Shown here: one piece after another, positions 57,286-64,000 of the stretch
Layout: each line of letters begins with the position of its first letter
Numbering within the stretch: position 1 is the first letter of the stretch
Source: Eisenbergiella porci
GTDB lineage: Bacteria; Bacillota; Clostridia; Lachnospirales; Lachnospiraceae
Assembly (NCBI RefSeq): GCF_009696275.1
Contig: NZ_VUMI01000011.1
Location: forward strand, 62,001 to 126,000
Direction of reading: 5' to 3'
Length of the DNA stretch: 64,000 nt
Made by a program: the position numbers and the translations under genes
The notes under the pieces: generated by a model
Databases searched by the model: none
The model's input: only the letters and a program-made list of their open reading frames with translations
What the model was told of the DNA's origin: nothing

Positions 57286-58863
57286 TTATTCGCTCGTTCC
57301 ATCTACATAAATATCTAGAAAAGCATTAAACACTCTATCCTCAACTGCTTTCTTGATATTTCTTAGATTGTTATATTGAGATAATTCAGATAGTTCTAAA
57401 CTAATATCTTGAATATTGACTTTTTTCCCAAAGTTCTTTTCCAACTTTTCAATTAAGCGAAGTGCCGTAACTTGTATGTATTGCTGTTTTTCTTCTATAG
57501 GCAAATCAACAAAATAATAAACCATATCAAACCTAGACTTTAAGGAATCTGGAATTTTCTTTGAATATTCACTTTGGGTCATATTTGAGGTGAAAACCAT
57601 AATGTACCCATTAAGATTGTGCTCAACGCCGTGTCGATCCGTAAATATACCATCTTCCAACAATTCATAAAAGAAATTGTAGACACTTGGAGTTGCTTTC
57701 TCAAATTCATCAATGAGGATAATTTTTGTTTTAGATGTAGTTATCTTGTTGATTAGCTCTCCACCTTCTTCGCTTCCAACATACCCAAGCGGAGAACCTA
57801 TTAGACTATTTAAAACTCCTTCTGTGGAATAATTGCCAAAATTGATTTTTATTAGTGGTTCTCTTGGAAACATTGTTTCTGACATAAACTTAGCGAATTG
57901 CGTCTTTCCAATTCCTGAATTTCCACATAACATAATTGATAATATTTTCTGTTCGCCCATTCTGTTAAGGAAAAAGAATTTGAGCAGATTTTTGTGGAAA
58001 TCTTTTTTAAACTCATCGTGTCCTCTGAGCTTTTCACAAATTTTTTGAGAGAGTAAGGATACCTCTCCAACATCAATTTGCGGAGGTTCTTTTATGAAAT
58101 CATTCTCATCTTTTTCCTCGTTGATAGGCTCTTTTTCAATGATCCAAAAAGGAAATAGTGCGGTTGCGTCTGCTACAAGAGATTGTTCTATGCAATATTG
58201 AATATTCCCGTTTAATAAGATTCGTTGTATGAGAATTTCAAATGGGAAAATGAGATCCTGTCGCAATCTAAACATTCTTATTACAGAGGAAATGTCAACA
58301 TATTTAATATTCTGAGATTCTAGTGTTTTACGTATATTATCAATATTGTACCGAAAAGAAATTCCTTCACATTCATCGATTAAATTGGATAGTGAAATTA
58401 TCTCTCCAGACTTATAGTGTTCTTTTATCTTTTCGGTATTTGTATATGTATTAAGTATTAAAGTGTTGGCTATATTTGCACTCAATGATTCCGGTTTTAA
58501 TATTTCCTTTTCGAAATTTTTTTGAAATTCATAATTGATATTCTCATTATCAAATAAATACGGGAATTGTTCTGTCAATTTCTCAAGCCAATCATAATTA
58601 ATGCAAAAATGGATTTCTTCAATACTACTGCATAACGTTAAAATATACCGTTCAGAAAAAATCTTATAGAAATTATTATCTTTAACTAAGTTAGTCAGAT
58701 CAACAACACTTTTTTCGAATCGTTCAAAACCTATTTCATAGAGATTATCTAAAGTGTCGCCTATATTAAAAAAATAAGCGATACTATAAAATTTGTAATC
58801 GTTAAGTTTGTTTCTTAAATTACTCAAACTAGTTGTGTCATATACATACAAAATAGAATCCAT
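57286..58863 (-). CDS. ClpB-like AAA+ ATPase, partner of the membrane protein upstream
   Basis: About 525 residues in AT-rich DNA. The first 300 residues match nothing I recognise: helical, rich in Asn/Ile/Glu. The C-terminal part is an AAA_2 module like the second ring of ClpB: Walker A LCGNSGIGKTQFAK near 316, GSPLGYVGSEEGGEL near 360, Walker B IILIDEFEKATPSVYNFFYELLE near 383, sensor FTSNMTQ near 424 and an arginine finger in LKSRFDMV near 444. I start at the ATG one base after the upstream stop, with AGGA seven bases before it. The pair is one operon. A defence role is inferred from architecture, AT-content and its border with mobile DNA. Confidence 0.8.
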   Translation of the reverse strand: MDSILYVYDTTSLSNLRNKLNDYKFYSIAYFFNIGDTLDNLYEIGFERFEKSVVDLTNLVKDNNFYKIFSERYILTLCSSIEEIHFCINYDWLEKLTEQFPYLFDNENINYEFQKNFEKEILKPESLSANIANTLILNTYTNTEKIKEHYKSGEIISLSNLIDECEGISFRYNIDNIRKTLESQNIKYVDISSVIRMFRLRQDLIFPFEILIQRILLNGNIQYCIEQSLVADATALFPFWIIEKEPINEEKDENDFIKEPPQIDVGEVSLLSQKICEKLRGHDEFKKDFHKNLLKFFFLNRMGEQKILSIMLCGNSGIGKTQFAKFMSETMFPREPLIKINFGNYSTEGVLNSLIGSPLGYVGSEEGGELINKITTSKTKIILIDEFEKATPSVYNFFYELLEDGIFTDRHGVEHNLNGYIMVFTSNMTQSEYSKKIPDSLKSRFDMVYYFVDLPIEEKQQYIQVTALRLIEKLEKNFGKKVNIQDISLELSELSQYNNLRNIKKAVEDRVFNAFLDIYVDGTSE

Positions 58864-58864
58864 A

Positions 58865-60163
58865 TTACTCATTCCTATCAAAATTTAACTCTTGGATAAT
58901 TGCAATTACATCGATCAGGTTTATCTTTTCTGTGAGTTTTTGGTGATTAAAGTCAAATGGATTACTATTATTCTGAGTTGAACGAGAACTCATTCTCATT
59001 TCGACAATAGGCTCACTACTCGTGGAACAATTTTGATTATATGACATTGAGACCATTTCTAAAAACTTTGACGAAATGCTTTCTCTTTGTGAAAAATCTA
59101 TATTGCCACGGTATATTCCGATTATGCTAAGTTTTCCCAATTGAAGATCATTATGATGATAACCATTTTCAAAATTATTTGCCGCTTTATATGGAATTTG
59201 TATAATAAATTGATCCGTTAACGCGTCGGCGTTCGTCCCGTGACAAGGATATGCAAAAGTATAGTCTATAGTAAAATCATCTAACATCTTTTCCATCATT
59301 TTGCTAATATTGATCTCTACATCTTCGTTTCCTTGATTTTTAAATTTGCTATCTTGCAATATATTTAAAATCATGACTGTATCGTCAAGATTTCTTTGCT
59401 GCAATTCTATATTTTTAAAAAGAACCAAATCGCCGATTTTAAGTCCCGTATCACTAATGCTTTTTTTCTGTGCCGTTTCATATATTGTGCGAAGCATAAT
59501 TGACTTTGTTATCTTAACATCAAAATTTTCATAGACACGTTTTTTGGAGTTATCCTCTATGGAATACCCCACATCTGCAGAAACTATCTCTTTGGGACCT
59601 AGCATAGTTGCAACATTATACTTCAGTAGCTCTTCCGAAATTTGCTCTCTTTCGATAGTTTTCATTATTTTATTATCAATTAGCATTGCAATCTCATGAG
59701 CCTTGGAAGTATTCAAGTAAAATAAGTTAAATAGTTGTGTGATAGGTGTTGTGCTAATATTATCTGTTACATTTCTTCCTTGAATTTTGGAAACATAGAA
59801 ATTCAAGAATAAAGCAAGTAGTATTATTATCGAGATGTTTTCATAGTGTCTACTAATAAAAGAGGAAATCCAAACATTTCGGATGCTACCAACAAAAAGC
59901 AAGAAAGAAAAAATGTTGCTCAACTCAAGCGAAACACTTATAACTCGAATTACATGAAAACTCTTTGCAAGTATAGCAAAGATAATGTATATGCCAATAG
60001 GAAGTAGCAACCAATATTGCTCCAAACAAAATTGAACTAATATGCTATACAAAGCAATCTCAATTAAGGACAGGAATAGAGAAAATGAAAATAAACAATA
60101 CATTTTCTTTACACCTATTTTTTTGAAAAAAAACGTCTTTATATTATCTATTTTGTTACCCAT
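58865..60163 (-). CDS. Four-helix membrane protein with C-terminal DUF6414-like domain
   Basis: About 432 residues. I start at the ATG seven bases after AGGGG; a frame 35 codons longer has no site. Four membrane helices lie at about 22-45, 51-69, 75-94 and 109-126. The cytoplasmic 300 residues begin TPITQLFNLFYLNTSKAHEIAMLIDNKI and continue with GLKIGDLVLFKNIELQQRNLDDTVMIL and GKLSIIGIYRG. By eye this layout (a YLNTSK start helix, a central IGDLV barrel, a closing G-K-hydrophobic strand) resembles DUF6414, the DolA-type domain. The AT-rich composition differs from the flanking genes. First gene of the pair. Confidence 0.62.
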   Translation of the reverse strand: MGNKIDNIKTFFFKKIGVKKMYCLFSFSLFLSLIEIALYSILVQFCLEQYWLLLPIGIYIIFAILAKSFHVIRVISVSLELSNIFSFLLFVGSIRNVWISSFISRHYENISIIILLALFLNFYVSKIQGRNVTDNISTTPITQLFNLFYLNTSKAHEIAMLIDNKIMKTIEREQISEELLKYNVATMLGPKEIVSADVGYSIEDNSKKRVYENFDVKITKSIMLRTIYETAQKKSISDTGLKIGDLVLFKNIELQQRNLDDTVMILNILQDSKFKNQGNEDVEINISKMMEKMLDDFTIDYTFAYPCHGTNADALTDQFIIQIPYKAANNFENGYHHNDLQLGKLSIIGIYRGNIDFSQRESISSKFLEMVSMSYNQNCSTSSEPIVEMRMSSRSTQNNSNPFDFNHQKLTEKINLIDVIAIIQELNFDRNE

Positions 60164-60193
60164 CTCTTTACCCCTAAAAGTGATATTTATTAT

Positions 60194-60222
60194 ATTATAA
60201 ATGATTTCACCTGATTTCTCAA
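60194..60222 (-). promoter_or_regulatory. Promoter of the two-gene AT-rich island
   Basis: On the minus strand TTGAGA and TATAAT are 17 bases apart, about 30 bases before the membrane-protein start. An 11-bp inverted repeat (ACGCATTTAGA at 60263-60273, complement at 60360-60370) lies further upstream and could be a junction relic or operator. The rest of 60223-60436 has no gene. Confidence 0.65.
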
Positions 60223-60438
60223 TTGTTCTGCTCAATAAGTACCTCAGACAGCTTTCGGGTTTACGCATTTAGAATAGCATTTCAATAGGTAGTAAATAAA
60301 TTTGCCTCCCGTTCATTGACACATGCTTGAAAGCATTGCAAAAGCGCACTGTCTAACCATCTAAATGCGTAGATATAAACGCTATAATGGAAGCGGATTT
60401 CTGCTTGCGCCCGCTTGATTGCCACACAGCAAAGACGG

Positions 60439-60489
60439 AGGAAGCCGTCAAGGGCGCGGAGCGTTTATCTCGACCCTTGACGGCTTCCT
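60439..60489. terminator. Hairpin after the HTH gene of the conjugative-element module
   Basis: AGGAAGCCGTCAAGGG and its perfect complement form a 16-bp stem with a 19-base loop, ten bases after the HTH gene stop. The T-run is weak. Confidence 0.6.
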
Positions 60490-60498
60490 TTGGCTTTG

Positions 60499-60735
60499 CT
60501 ATTTCCTAACTACGATGGCTTCCACCAATTTTGCCTGTAAGCGATGCTTCATGTACTCATCAATGCCGATGTGTGGCAAACCATCTTTGTCATAAAGCGT
60601 TCGCGTACAAAGCTTGTTGATATAGCGGTCGTAGTACCGCAAGATGCGTTCCAATGCCAACGGCTCACCAGCACGGGCGGCTTCGATCACGTCCATTGGC
60701 AAAAGCACTCTGCCGTTAAAAGTTGGCTGCTTCAT
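60499..60735 (-). CDS. Conjugative-element helix-turn-helix protein
   Basis: 78 residues: MKQPTFNGRVLLPMDVIEAA, then EPLALERILRYYDRYINKLC and DEYMKHRLQAKLVEAIV. This is the small HTH protein that follows the sigma-like gene in Tn916/Tn1549-type integrative elements. GGAGTG precedes the ATG, and the gene begins one base after the sigma-like stop. It marks 60.4-64 kb as element-derived. Confidence 0.82.
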   Translation of the reverse strand: MKQPTFNGRVLLPMDVIEAARAGEPLALERILRYYDRYINKLCTRTLYDKDGLPHIGIDEYMKHRLQAKLVEAIVVRK

Positions 60736-60736
60736 A

Positions 60737-61164
60737 TCAATTTTTCACTCCTTTGGATTGTAAGTCTTTTCGCAACTCGTTCAGCACCTTTGTTCTGTGC
60801 CGTTGGACGGCGCTGCGGGACATTCCTGCAATACGACCAATCTCACCGTCTGTCAGCTCCAACACACAATACAGGATCAAAATGCTTTGCTCCCGTTCCG
60901 GCAGGCTGGCAAAGGCATCGGCCACCAGTTCGTCCCGGATATGCAGGGTATAGCCATAGGCTGTGAACATAATGCTGCCGCTTGGGTATTCGGCCACCGT
61001 ACAGAGCTTGTCCATTTCATGCTGCGACAGGCACTGAACTCGGTTTCCCGTTTTCTCTGGCGGCGCAAATCCCGCAGATAGGTTCTGGCCGCGTTGCGGA
61101 GAACGGTTTTGCAGAAAGCGTCAAACCGGCAACGTTCTCCATAATCGTCAGGGATGTATTTCAT
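60737..61164 (-). pseudogene. Conjugative-element sigma-like factor broken by a frameshift
   Basis: The front frame reads MKYIPDDYGERCRFDAFCKTV...DLRRQRKRETEFSA and the rear frame LSQHEMDKLCTVAEYPSG...LPEREQSILILYCVLELTDGEIGRIAGMSRSAVQRHRTK. Adding one base near 61040 restores a single protein of about 142 residues with region-4-like HTH. The single-base loss is either a true mutation or a sequencing error. GGGGGTGA precedes the start. 61165-61499 has no gene that I can support. Confidence 0.75.
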
Positions 61165-61499
61165 TTTCTCACCCCCGATCTGCGGGAGAGTGAGAAACAG
61201 AGGCCGGTTCCACCGCCCCCTGTGTCTATGTTGCTGCGGAAATTTCGGCCCGCACCGAAAGGCCGCAGGAAACGACAAAATTCACCCGTCAAGTCGTAGA
61301 CCGACCGCGCGAAGATGAAAGCGATATGAAGTTTTCTTACATGGTATAGTTCATACTGTTGGCCGGAGCTGCCCCCTGTTGGGTACAGGCTTTTTTTTAA
61401 GAAATTACGCTTTTGGAAAACGGGACATATCAGCATGGCGGCTCCCTCCGTAGGCCGCCGATCCTGCGCCGGACAAAGAAAAGCGGCGGCCTTGATTAT

Positions 61500-61838
61500 T
61501 CAAAGCCGCCGCATGGATATGTAGAGTAGGCGCACCAAATCAACCTGCCCGGCAACGGCTTTTTTTCTTTCCCCGTCGGGCGGGGGCAGGTTTCCATCAT
61601 GTGTTATAAGACAAATAGAGCCGACAACTGCAAGGAACATCCTTGCTTGTTGTCGGCTCTGCGTCTGTGCGTCTGGCTCTTTGATAATAGAAATATTCAG
61701 TTGTCGTACTTCAATTAGCGTTTCATGTTTGCATTTTGGACAGTACAGCGGGAAATTTTCAAGAACCGTATCTTCCCGGATTTTCAACCGGGTTTTGCAG
61801 CCACAGACGGGACATAAAATCCATTGTTCATGTTTCAT
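61500..61838 (-). CDS. Cysteine-rich KTR protein with an unusual C-terminal extension
   Basis: About 112 residues. The N-terminal 55 residues are a zinc-ribbon-like CPVCGCKTRLKI...YCPKCKHETLIEV, typical of the cysteine-rich KTR proteins of clostridial conjugative elements. Such proteins usually end after KEPDAQTQSR; here the frame continues 50 residues through a terminator hairpin, so the tail looks like stop-codon loss. The ATG overlaps the glycosyltransferase stop (ATGA) and has AGAGGA upstream. Confidence 0.7.
   Translation of the reverse strand: MKHEQWILCPVCGCKTRLKIREDTVLENFPLYCPKCKHETLIEVRQLNISIIKEPDAQTQSRQQARMFLAVVGSICLITHDGNLPPPDGERKKAVAGQVDLVRLLYISMRRL
61618..61659 (-). terminator. 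Terminator-like hairpin inside the KTR frame
   Basis: GAGCCGACAAC and GTTGTCGGCTC form a perfect 11-bp stem with an inner CAAGG/CCTTG stem, followed on the minus strand by TATTTGTCTT. It lies where the normal KTR gene should end. Confidence 0.7.
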
Positions 61839-63013
61839 GCTTTTTCCTCTATGTGGCATAGTTCCGATAAAACCATCTCTGCGATTGCAGCATTCCCGCC
61901 CGCTGCTTGCGATTTTTGCTGAAATGGAATGATATTTTCCTCATAGGACGTATCCTGCAAAATCATTTTTGCATTGTCTTTGAGTATGGACGGGGTTAAT
62001 GTTTTCCTTTTGAGATATTTCCCCAAATGCAAATCTTCAATCTGCTGCGCTACCCGCGGCTGATCGTTGCCGACAGGGATAACCAGCATCGGTGTCCCAT
62101 AATATAAGGCTTCATTTACGCTGTTCATCCCGCCGTGAGTGATAAAGAGAGAAGCCCTTTTCAGTATTTTTAACTGCGGGACAAAAGGATAGATAAAAAT
62201 GTTATCTGGTATTTCTCCGAGCTGTTCTTTCTTAACCGTTTTTCCAATGGAAATTATCACGGAAACAGGTTCATCACGGAAAGCGTTTATACATTTCCGA
62301 AAGAACGCTGCGGAAGTATTCAACAGGGTTCCGAGAGAAATGTAAATAATGGGCTTTGTCATTTTTGAAAAATCAAAGTCCTGTTCTACGCGATCACCGA
62401 TTGCTGGGCCAACGTACTTATAGTTAGCATCAGGAAACTCATTGGGATATATCTGAAAATCTCTAACCGTATAGGTGAAATTCAAATTAGGCGCATTATT
62501 TACCATTTCCTTTGCAATATCTCCATAACGCAAGCCAAACTTTTTTTGGATCACTTTAGAAAACAGCCTGCACAGTCTTGGGTAACGAAAGATTGCGGTC
62601 ATATACCAGCCGCCGGTTCTTCCGAAATCCCACAACACTTTTTCATTCAGAGTAAAGGTTGAGAACAGGCGGAAAGCCGGGATGCCCAACTGATCGGCCA
62701 AAGCCTTTCCCGGAAGAAATAGCATTTCATAAATCAGGCAATCAAAATTAGCGCCTATCCTCTGAACAGTTTGGTAGGCAGCAGACCAGCTTTTGATTTC
62801 CTTTTGAGAGGGGGAAAGTGTTTCCGGGTAATCATCGTATGGAATAAATGTAGCGCCGGTTCTTTCAATTTTTTCTTTCCAGTCAGGTGCATTGATATAG
62901 GACACATGATGCCCCAAATCTACCAATACTTTTGCCAGCCCCAGTGTAGGATTTGTATGGCCGGAGAATGGCAAATTCACCATTAAAATATTCCATTTTC
63001 TAAAATCATTCAT
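61835..63013 (-). CDS. Macrolide-family (MGT) UDP-glycosyltransferase
   Basis: 392 residues, GT-B fold of family GT1. The N-terminal acceptor half begins LMVNLPFSGHTNPTLGLAKVLVDLGHHV, and the C-terminal donor half has YISLGTLLNTS and the signature FITHGGMNSVNEALYYGTPMLVIPVGNDQ. MGT enzymes glucosylate macrolides or other hydrophobic acceptors; here it is encoded directly after a TetR regulator with an 8-base overlap, the arrangement of an inducible drug-inactivation unit. The acceptor is not known. Confidence 0.88.
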   Translation of the reverse strand: MNDFRKWNILMVNLPFSGHTNPTLGLAKVLVDLGHHVSYINAPDWKEKIERTGATFIPYDDYPETLSPSQKEIKSWSAAYQTVQRIGANFDCLIYEMLFLPGKALADQLGIPAFRLFSTFTLNEKVLWDFGRTGGWYMTAIFRYPRLCRLFSKVIQKKFGLRYGDIAKEMVNNAPNLNFTYTVRDFQIYPNEFPDANYKYVGPAIGDRVEQDFDFSKMTKPIIYISLGTLLNTSAAFFRKCINAFRDEPVSVIISIGKTVKKEQLGEIPDNIFIYPFVPQLKILKRASLFITHGGMNSVNEALYYGTPMLVIPVGNDQPRVAQQIEDLHLGKYLKRKTLTPSILKDNAKMILQDTSYEENIIPFQQKSQAAGGNAAIAEMVLSELCHIEEKA

Positions 63014-63644
63014 AATAGCGCCGCAGACCCTCCTTTACCTGTGCGGTTAATTCCGAAGTGAAAACCGGCGTATCAAACTTGGCAGCCAGAAGCGCGATAA
63101 AGTCAACCTTTTCGCACATTTCTTGATAGTCGCTTTCAACAATAATCGGATCAAGCCAAATATCAACCAGAAGTATCAGCACACCGGCCAGCTCCTTGGG
63201 ATATTTACAATCAAATTCCTTGTTTGCTGTACCTTGCCGCAAAATTTCTTCTAAGTAGCCGGAAAGAACATTTAGAGAGTTTCGCAGAGTGTCCAACAAC
63301 GCAAAAGGAACTTTTTCTGCCCATTTTTCTTTTGTGAGTGTAGAGAGGGTGTCATTGGAAAAGAGGTGAACAACAATCTGTCTGATTTTTTGCTGTGCTG
63401 TCATTCCCGGATGTGCTACCAATTCTTTGAGGCGGCTGGTAAATTGCTTCTTTTCATAATCGGATAGATAAGCAACAATTTCCTGTTTGCTCTTAAAGTA
63501 ATGGTATATGGCCCCTTTTGACATTCCGCTGGCCTCAACAATGTCCTGCATAGTGGTGTTTTCACACCCTTTTTCTAAAAATAGCTTCATTGCAGCGTCA
63601 ATGATTTTACCTTTAGAAAGCAGAGATTTTTCTTCCTGTTTCAT
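63006..63644 (-). CDS. TetR family transcriptional regulator
   Basis: 212 residues. The N-terminal HTH is KIIDAAMKLFLEKGCENTTMQDIVEASGMSKGAIYHYFKSKQEIV; the rest is a helical ligand domain. AGGTGA lies before the ATG. It overlaps the glycosyltransferase gene by eight bases, and its promoter carries a palindromic operator, so it should repress itself and the glycosyltransferase until a drug-like ligand binds. Confidence 0.92.
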   Translation of the reverse strand: MKQEEKSLLSKGKIIDAAMKLFLEKGCENTTMQDIVEASGMSKGAIYHYFKSKQEIVAYLSDYEKKQFTSRLKELVAHPGMTAQQKIRQIVVHLFSNDTLSTLTKEKWAEKVPFALLDTLRNSLNVLSGYLEEILRQGTANKEFDCKYPKELAGVLILLVDIWLDPIIVESDYQEMCEKVDFIALLAAKFDTPVFTSELTAQVKEGLRRYYE

Positions 63645-63662
63645 TTGTCACCTCCATAAAAT

Positions 63663-63679
63663 AAACCGTCGGTCGGTTT
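63663..63679. promoter_or_regulatory. TetR operator
   Basis: AAACCG-TCGGT-CGGTTT is a palindrome of the ACCGACCGACGGT type bound by TetR-family repressors. It lies between the promoter and the TetR start. Confidence 0.7.
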
Positions 63680-63685
63680 TGTTTA

Positions 63686-63714
63686 AGAATAGCATATTCA
63701 CGGAAGATTGTCAA
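63686..63714 (-). promoter_or_regulatory. Promoter of tetR-glycosyltransferase-KTR
   Basis: On the minus strand TTGACA and TATTCT are 17 bases apart. The operator begins seven bases downstream, where it would block initiation. Confidence 0.8.
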
Positions 63715-63819
63715 CTTCACCGCGCTGGTGAAATATGAATTATAAAGTTTAACATACCGGCATATACCAACATTCCATCGAGATACTATGAACTATACAA
63801 TGTAAATGGGTGATGTTAT

Positions 63820-64000
63820 ATGGCGAAAGTTGAAGATTGCCCGGCTTTGAAACTTTCGGCGCGGATGTGAAAGCTGCGCGGAAAGCAAAGCACCTGACGC
63901 GCAAGGTGCTGGCCGAAATAGTGGGAATTGAATGGCGCTATCTTGCCGATATAGAAAATAAAGGCACGATCCCCAGCCTCCCGGTTGTGATCCAGCTTAT
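63820..64000 (+). pseudogene. XRE-type regulator of the conjugative element, frameshifted and cut by the window edge
   Basis: ATG with GGGTGA upstream opens MAKVEDCPALKL and stops after 16 codons. From about 63850 another frame reads GFETFGADVKAARKAKHLTRKVLAEIVGIEWRYLADIENKGTIPSLPVVIQ up to the edge, a classic helix-turn-helix of conjugative elements. One inserted base near 63852 would join them. Like the sigma-like gene, it looks recently inactivated, unless these are sequencing errors. Confidence 0.65.

Overview
The window looks like chromosome of a spore-forming, anaerobic, gut-type Firmicute, most likely Lachnospiraceae (Clostridium cluster XIVa). The basis is gene content and style: SpoVT and SpoVG, a GlgC/GlgD pair, an LplB/YtcP sugar importer next to a GH105 hydrolase, a T-box in front of thrS, a DnaD/DnaI primosome pair, QueT, and an F-type ATPase whose c subunit carries a Na+-type ligand set. 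Gene starts have strong AGGAGG-like sites and many ATGA or TAATG overlaps. I cannot name a genus from sequence alone.

Layout. 1-4.5 kb: a carbohydrate locus on the minus strand (GH105 hydrolase, two permeases, solute-binding lipoprotein running off the left edge) with a divergent AraC regulator. 4.5-6.2 kb: a lysoplasmalogenase-type membrane protein and a decayed C39-like peptidase fragment. 6.2-11.1 kb: a second sugar locus (xylose-isomerase-like protein, two Gfo/Idh dehydrogenases, ROK repressor) with two matching candidate operators and a composite palindromic repeat between them. 11.2-19.5 kb: spoVT, lrgB-lrgA-nicotinamidase, an Lrp-type regulator, pth-mfd and yaaA. 19.5-20.5 kb: gene-free, filled by two giant inverted repeats with arms of about 150 bp. 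20.5-25.9 kb: an ECF sigma/anti-sigma pair, T-box-controlled thrS, a DUF885 pseudogene and spoVG. 25.9-33.9 kb: glgC-glgD, murC, then dnaD-like, dnaI and a long prs, preceded by a cluster of DnaA boxes. 33.9-48.8 kb: a GGDEF remnant, queT with a long structured leader, an alpha/beta hydrolase, a two-component system, TraX-like and XRE membrane proteins, a large surface protein ending in an inactive-looking C39 fold, a methyltransferase, and a MoxR/DUF58/DUF4129 cluster. 48.9-56.3 kb: the complete atp operon.

57.2-60.2 kb is an AT-rich island of two overlapping-style genes with their own promoter: a four-helix membrane protein with a soluble domain that resembles DUF6414, and a ClpB-like AAA+ ATPase. 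The pairing resembles the Dodola anti-phage architecture but with a membrane anchor, and it is the best candidate for an undescribed system. It abuts 60.3-64 kb, a degraded conjugative-element module: HTH protein, frameshifted sigma factor, KTR protein, macrolide-type glycosyltransferase with TetR regulator, and a frameshifted XRE gene at the right edge. The island therefore sits at a boundary between conserved chromosome and mobile DNA.
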